DNA of 46,886 bases, from assembly GCA_017527825.1 (NCBI GenBank), contig JAFXPO010000034.1, forward strand, positions 1 through 46,886, read 5' to 3'. Both the position numbers and the translations under genes were made by a program. This DNA is from Oscillospiraceae bacterium. GTDB taxonomy: Bacteria > Bacillota > Clostridia > Oscillospirales > Oscillospiraceae. The notes beneath the pieces are model-generated. The model did not search any database and was not told where the DNA came from. It saw only the letters and a program-made list of their open reading frames with translations. Below, in pieces: positions 43,120-46,886 of the stretch (its first letter is position 1; every line of letters starts with the position of its first letter).

Positions 43120-43880
43120 TTATTCTTCTACATCCATCACATTATCCGTCCAAAGCTCGCACTGCGTCATAACGGTCTGCAAGGCATCCTCCATACCTTC
43201 CGGAGGGTATTTGTGCTTTTTGAGCAGCTTTTTGATCAGCATACGCATCTTTGCTCTGGCCGATTCGCGCTTTTGCCAATCGATTGTGCGGTTCTTGCGA
43301 AGAGCTTCAGTCAGCTCCTTTGTGATGGCAATGAGTTCGTCGTTTTCGTAAAAGTCCTTGATAGCGCGAGGTTTGGTGAGAGCGTCATAGAATGCCAACT
43401 CCTCGGCGGTAAGGCCGAGCTTGTCGCCTTCCTCCTGCGATGCCTTGATAGTATAGGCAAGGTTCAAAAGTTCCTGAATGACCTCTTCGTTTGTCAGCAT
43501 GCCGTTCAGGTATGCCTTCATCATGCGTTGGATGATCTCGCTGAACTTTTCGGATTTTACTACATTTGTGCGGCGATAGATCGAGACCTACTCGGCAATC
43601 AGCTTTTTGAGGAGTTCAACTGCAAGGTTCTTCTCCTTCATCTTGGCAATTTCTTCAAGGAAAAGCGGGTCGAAGAGGTTGAAATCTCCGTTCACATCGG
43701 TGAAGAGGTTGATAACGCCATCGCTCTTGATGCTTTGCTTCAAGAGTTCGTTGATCTTCTTGTTCATCTCCGGCAGAGAGATTTTCTTCCCATTGCCAGT
43801 ATTCATGAGGCGCAGCACAAGGACACGCACGGATTCAAAGAATGCTGCCTCAAAGCGCGATGCTTCATCCGCGAGGGAGG
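43120..43880 (-). pseudogene. Type I restriction enzyme HsdR, 3' remnant with nonsense codon
   Basis: One frame from about 43880 encodes LADEASRFEAAFFESVRVLV, KKISLPEMNKKINELLKQ, a TAG stop at 43588-43590, then SEKFSEIIQRMMKAYLNG and RESARAKMRMLIKKLLKKHK with YPPEGMEDAL. These are the C-terminal helical blocks of type I restriction R subunits. The ATPase and nuclease parts are missing, and the frame joins at about 43880 to a conjugative-element gene. No hsdM or hsdS is in the window. Restriction activity cannot come from this piece. Confidence 0.8.
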
Positions 43881-44119
43881 AACACAGAGATATCATCGAT
43901 GTGTTCGCGGTACGCCTCCGGCACCTGCTCGGTATAGCTGACGCCGTAGAAGCAGGCGGAGATCGCCGCCTTGTTGTGATCCTCGCCGCCCTCGCCCACA
44001 GAGCAGAGAACGACGGTGACGAGGATGATGGGGGACAGCACGGCGGCGAGCAGCCAGCCGATTGTCTCGCGGTTGTCGGAGAGCGCCGCCGCGCCGAGCT
44101 TTGCCAGTGCCGCCGTCAC
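43865..44119 (-). pseudogene. N-terminal fragment of a conjugative-element membrane protein
   Basis: 84 residues starting MTAALAKLGAAALSDNRETI, with one membrane helix (WLLAAVLSPIILVTVVLCSV) and an outer segment ending at AYREHIDDI, after which it switches to 7 unrelated residues and a stop at the HsdR junction. The start resembles N-termini of the long cell-wall hydrolases of Clostridia conjugative transposons, as I recall them; the hydrolase domain is absent. Its ATG overlaps the stop of the 458-residue gene (ATGA), so the two were one operon. Confidence 0.55.
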
Positions 44120-45492
44120 AGCGTCATCCCTTCAAGCTGTGGGGTTTCCTGCTCGGCCCCTTCGCTCTGCTCCTGCGGGTGAAGGTCGTTCCAATACTGC
44201 TGCACCTCGTTTGCGGTCTGCTCGTCGATTTCAAAGCGGCTGTGCTTCTCCGCCCACGCACGGTATTGGTCGTAGTCCATTCCCTGATCCAGCAGGTGCT
44301 TGGCGGCTCCGGCAGCGCCGTTCCTCATGCAGATATCCATGGAGAGGTAATCGTCCGGGCGTACCTTCCAGCCGCGCTTGAGCAGTTGCTCCGCCATCCA
44401 GAGGCGGTCTTTGGAGCAGGTGTAGTTTTGGAGGACGGCCGGCGTGTCGGCTCCCGGCTGGAGCCCCTTGCTGAGCAGCATCTGCGACATGATCAGCTCG
44501 CCGCAGCAGCTCATGCGGACATGGAGGCCGGTCGGCGCCGCGGCGATCCACTCCTTGGGCGCAATGGCGATGAGCTGGTGTCCCATTGCCTTGTTTTCAC
44601 CGCAGGCGTAGTCGATGACCTCGCCGTAGTATTCAGGGCGCGGCGGCGCAGCATGAGCCTGATACTGCTCCATAAGGAAGCGGACGCGCTCGGTGTCGCC
44701 GATGTCCACCGCGCGTTTGCTGGCGGCGAGATACGCCTCGTCCGTAATCTTCTCCGCTGCGGCAAGCAGGCAGACAGCCATCTTTGTGCCGACCGCTCCG
44801 GCGCGACCCGCTGCCTCGCCAAGCAGTTCGTCCGCTCGCTCCAATACTCTGGGGAGCAGCTCCTTGAACGCTTCCAGCTCACCGTCTCGGACGGCAAGCA
44901 CCGCCTTGTCAAAATCACTGATGCGGAGCGGGCGTTCGCCGACCGTGTCCATGTAGGCGGTGATGCTCTCCGCGGCGCGGCGCAGGAGCTTCTCGACGCG
45001 GTCTGTCTGCACCAGCGTCCGCTCCCGCTTCTCTACGAGCGCCTTGATCAGCTCCTCCTTCTCCTCTGCGTTGAGGCAGAGCACCATGCCGCTCTCCGGC
45101 TGGCGCCCGTAGCCGTGAAACGCCTTCGTGATCGCCGAGGCGATGAGGAACATCCTGTCCAGATCCTCGCCGGTCTCGCCGAGCGTCTTGCCGGTGAAGT
45201 ATGACTTGGTGACGCTCTTGCCGTCCTCATACCATTTGAGATATGCGTCAAGGTAGACGCCCTCGCTCCCGCCGTAGTCGGTGGTGACGTAGATGTCCGC
45301 GCCTTCTGGGATGAGCGTGCCGTCCTGCCAGTCCCTGTCCAGCAGGAGGTATTCGTCGGGCAGCATTCCCATGCTGTCGAGGCGCTGTTCCAGTTCTTTG
45401 AACACCTCCTCGGCGCTGCGCCGGCCTGCGCGCTCCATGTAGCGCGGGTCAGCTTGTTTGGGTTTCCAAAGCTCCAATTCAATCGGTTTCAT
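44116..45492 (-). CDS. Conserved-looking conjugative-element protein of unknown function
   Basis: 458 residues, AGGAGG 7 nt before the ATG. I do not recognise a catalytic domain. About 1-130 is mixed alpha/beta with acidic stretches and DIYVTTDYGGSEGVYLDAYL; about 150-260 is strongly helical; about 255-430 looks like irregular helical pairs (SKRAVDIGDTERVRFLMEQY, AEQLLKRGWKVRPDDYLSMD, AAKHLLDQGMDYDQYRAWAE) reminiscent of ankyrin repeats. The last 25 residues are Glu and Gln rich. No signal peptide or membrane helix. It lies between the SRAP gene and a truncated cell-wall hydrolase-type gene, the company typical of mobile-element cargo. The ankyrin reading is tentative. Confidence 0.7.
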   Translation of the reverse strand: MKPIELELWKPKQADPRYMERAGRRSAEEVFKELEQRLDSMGMLPDEYLLLDRDWQDGTLIPEGADIYVTTDYGGSEGVYLDAYLKWYEDGKSVTKSYFTGKTLGETGEDLDRMFLIASAITKAFHGYGRQPESGMVLCLNAEEKEELIKALVEKRERTLVQTDRVEKLLRRAAESITAYMDTVGERPLRISDFDKAVLAVRDGELEAFKELLPRVLERADELLGEAAGRAGAVGTKMAVCLLAAAEKITDEAYLAASKRAVDIGDTERVRFLMEQYQAHAAPPRPEYYGEVIDYACGENKAMGHQLIAIAPKEWIAAAPTGLHVRMSCCGELIMSQMLLSKGLQPGADTPAVLQNYTCSKDRLWMAEQLLKRGWKVRPDDYLSMDICMRNGAAGAAKHLLDQGMDYDQYRAWAEKHSRFEIDEQTANEVQQYWNDLHPQEQSEGAEQETPQLEGMTL

Positions 45493-45508
45493 GTTTTCTC
45501 CTCCTTGT

Positions 45509-45543
45509 AAAAAGAAATCCGGGGCCTCCTGCGGAGGTCCCGG
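45509..45543 (-). terminator. Terminator of the SRAP gene
   Basis: On the minus strand CCGGGACCTCC and GGAGGCCCCGG pair around GCA (one mismatch), followed by ATTTCTTTTT, about 20 nt after the stop at 45562. Confidence 0.8.
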
Positions 45544-45561
45544 TCAATGGGATTTATTCAA

Positions 45562-46152
45562 TTACCACAATCCGATCTGCGCGTCCAGCAACTGCTTTTG
45601 CAGCAGAGGCGGCGTCATCTTCAGGAAGGTTTCCGTTATTTTCGTGTCGTACAGCCACGGTTCTACCTGTTCCCTCTCCAACACCAGCGGCATCCGGTCG
45701 TGTACCTCCCGCATGGAGTCGTTGGCGGCAGTCGTCAGAATGCAATAGCAGGGCACTCCCCCGTGCACGTCGAAGATACCCGCCATGTAGAGCGCGGGCG
45801 CGTCGGGCATGGTGAAGAGGAACTTTCTCTTGTCACCGTCCCACTCGTAGAAACCTGTGGACGGGATCACACAGTGCCGCGCCCGGGCGCTTTCTGAAAA
45901 CATCGGCTTTTCCAATACCGTTTCCGCTCTCGCGTTGATGATCAGGGATTTCGGCATACGGAAGCCCCACACCAGCAGCTCCGGCGTTGGCCCCTCATCC
46001 GAGCCGAGCAGCACCGGCATCTTGCAGCCGGGGACGATCTCGCCGCGCCGCACGTCGTTCGCCGCCTTCGTGCCGAACTTGTCCTGCACCTCTTGTATAA
46101 TCTGTAGAATTTCCTTACTCTGCTCTTGAGAGAACTGATAGCGTCCGCACAC
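45562..46152 (-). CDS. SOS response-associated peptidase (SRAP/YedK-HMCES family)
   Basis: 196 residues from GTG at 46152. This start is decided by the active site: it puts Cys at position 2 (M-CGRYQFSQE), which must become N-terminal. Longer frames would bury it. The other SRAP residues are N73 (INARAET), E103 (GFYEWDGDKRKF) and H151 (HDRMPLVL). SRAP proteins form a thiazolidine link to abasic sites in single-stranded DNA and protect them. A LexA-type box lies upstream, which fits the family name. On conjugative elements it may protect the transferred single strand, by inference. The ribosome site is weak (GAGTGG). Confidence 0.92.
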   Translation of the reverse strand: MCGRYQFSQEQSKEILQIIQEVQDKFGTKAANDVRRGEIVPGCKMPVLLGSDEGPTPELLVWGFRMPKSLIINARAETVLEKPMFSESARARHCVIPSTGFYEWDGDKRKFLFTMPDAPALYMAGIFDVHGGVPCYCILTTAANDSMREVHDRMPLVLEREQVEPWLYDTKITETFLKMTPPLLQKQLLDAQIGLW

Positions 46153-46199
46153 GTTGACCACTCTTTCTTGATAACACACGGCTGTATTTGTCAAAATAT

Positions 46200-46229
46200 A
46201 GTATAGCACATGGGATCATGGTTTATCAA
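46200..46229 (-). promoter_or_regulatory. Promoter of the SRAP gene
   Basis: On the minus strand TTGATA (46224-46229) and TATACT (46200-46205) are 18 nt apart, about 48 nt before the GTG start. Confidence 0.6.
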
Positions 46230-46257
46230 TAGCGCCAAAAATTCCCTCTTAACAAAT

Positions 46258-46271
46258 AGAACACTTGTTCT
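46258..46271. promoter_or_regulatory. LexA (SOS) box upstream of SRAP
   Basis: AGAACACTTGTTCT contains GAAC-N4-GTTC and fits the Gram-positive LexA pattern GAACRNRYGTTC on both strands. It lies about 29 bp upstream of the -35 box at 46224-46229; an unusual distance for direct blocking, so a second promoter nearer the box is possible. Confidence 0.65.
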
Positions 46272-46292
46272 GTATTGTACAGATATCCACGT

Positions 46293-46583
46293 TCAGGAGG
46301 TGAGGCTGTGTGCCGCGAAATATTCTCCATGTTGACTGTACCGCTCGATGCTCCGTGCGAGGAAGTCCAGCTCGTCGATGTTGACCTCCTGACCCTCCAG
46401 CACGTCCAGTGCGGCGGGCGAGCGGTCAAGCTGATCGATGCGGCAGTCTCTTTCGGTGACGCTGCCGATCCCCAACTGCTCCAGCATCTCCATGCAGTGG
46501 GCGTACTCATTATCGGGGATGGGCAGCGGGACCGTCACCTGCCCGTATTCCGGGTGATTGGGGTTACTCAATACTGCGTTCAT
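46293..46583 (-). CDS. Antirestriction ArdA-like protein, truncated
   Basis: 96 residues with AAGGAG 10 nt before the ATG. The segment MNAVLSNPNHPEYGQVTVPL, MLEQLGIG, then RIDQLDRSPAALDVLEGQEV and NIDELDFLARSIERY matches the N-terminal domain of ArdA-type proteins from Clostridia conjugative elements. Relatives go on for about 60 more residues; here the similarity stops after SQHGEYF and the frame ends 7 residues later. ArdA proteins mimic DNA and block type I restriction. A truncated form may be inactive. It overlaps the upstream Cys-rich gene by 20 nt. Confidence 0.65.
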   Translation of the reverse strand: MNAVLSNPNHPEYGQVTVPLPIPDNEYAHCMEMLEQLGIGSVTERDCRIDQLDRSPAALDVLEGQEVNIDELDFLARSIERYSQHGEYFAAHSLTS

Positions 46584-46767
46584 AGTTGCGCTTCTCCTTT
46601 CCGCGTTGGCGTATGGTTTCTATTTCCGTCCGCAGGCAGTTTTTCTCATCACGCCAGCAGACGAAGCCGTGCGCCGGATAGGGGCAATCCTTACAACGAG
46701 GCATATCGCTGCATATCGGGCGCGGTAGAGGTTCAAGCTGACAGTCGTGCTTTTCAGATCTTCCCAT
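46564..46767 (-). CDS. Small Cys-rich protein of a mobile element
   Basis: 67 residues from ATG 46767 (AGAGGG 6 nt upstream); an in-frame ATG at 46782 is the alternative. Six Cys in CQLEPLPRPICSDMPRCKDC and FVCWRDEKNC suggest metal binding. The C-terminal third is basic and helical. No family recognised. It overlaps genes at both ends, as expected in a compact mobile-element operon. Confidence 0.55.
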   Translation of the reverse strand: MGRSEKHDCQLEPLPRPICSDMPRCKDCPYPAHGFVCWRDEKNCLRTEIETIRQRGKEKRNYERSIE

Positions 46768-46886
46768 CCTTTGCCCTCTCATGATCCCCGCTTCGCTTTC
46801 TTCCCCGCGGCTGCGGCGACAAGGTCAGCAGTGCCAGATCCACCGTGCCGTAGCCACCGCCCCGGTTATAGAACTTCCCAATCGCC
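46754..46886 (-). CDS. C-terminal end of an unidentified mobile-element protein, cut by window edge
   Basis: Frame enters from the window end as AIGKFYNRGGGYGTVDLALL then TLSPQPRGRKRSGDHERAKD and stops at TGA 46754, overlapping the Cys-rich gene start by 14 nt. Too short to assign. Confidence 0.5.
   Translation of the reverse strand, partial: AIGKFYNRGGGYGTVDLALLTLSPQPRGRKRSGDHERAKDGKI

Overview
The window reads as a GC-rich member of the Clostridia. Oscillospiraceae-type gut bacteria fit best, but this is inferred from gene style and not tested by phylogeny. The signs are strong AGGAGG ribosome sites, SLH-anchored surface proteins, an AraC-controlled GPH-symporter sugar operon, a Gram-positive LexA box, a perfect CcpA cre box and fragments of a Clostridia-type conjugative element. 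I found no tRNA, rRNA or CRISPR array.

Layout. (1) 1-2506, minus strand: a secreted carbohydrate-binding-type protein that runs off the window, and a VTC-domain protein. Each is preceded by a copy of the same 52-nt element. (2) 2628-5592, minus: a redox operon with an SLH-flavodoxin fusion, an aldo/keto reductase and a flavin reductase, behind a decayed TetR gene and an intact TetR-type operator; a LysR gene diverges from it. (3) 6778-20017: an eight-gene glycoside operon (GPH symporter, GH2, sugar isomerase-like protein, GH78, GH43, GH1, uxuA, uxuB) divergent from an AraC regulator. The enzymes lack signal peptides, so small imported saccharides are probably cut in the cytoplasm. The set fits a substrate with rhamnose and glucuronate. 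(4) 20284-21791, minus: a TetR regulator and a carboxymuconolactone-decarboxylase/cupin protein, with an operator almost the same as the one in (2). (5) 22048-39503, minus: two very large SLH surface proteins (about 4028 and 1733 residues) with internal duplications, then a remnant of a third SLH protein. (6) 40178-41810, minus: an intact glycerate kinase, then a fused and mutated dehydrogenase remnant and a transketolase 3' fragment. (7) 41811-46886: a patchwork of mobile-element pieces: a 5'-truncated integrase, an HsdR remnant, and conjugative-element genes including an SRAP protein with a LexA box upstream and a truncated ArdA-like gene.

The most notable points are the paired 52-nt elements, the two matching TetR operators of which only one keeps a whole regulator, the SLH-flavodoxin fusion, the perfect cre box on the start codon of the rhamnosidase gene, the roughly 420-residue duplication inside the giant surface protein, and several sharp gene-fragment junctions after 41.3 kb. 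Those junctions may be real recombination scars or assembly joins; the sequence alone cannot say which.
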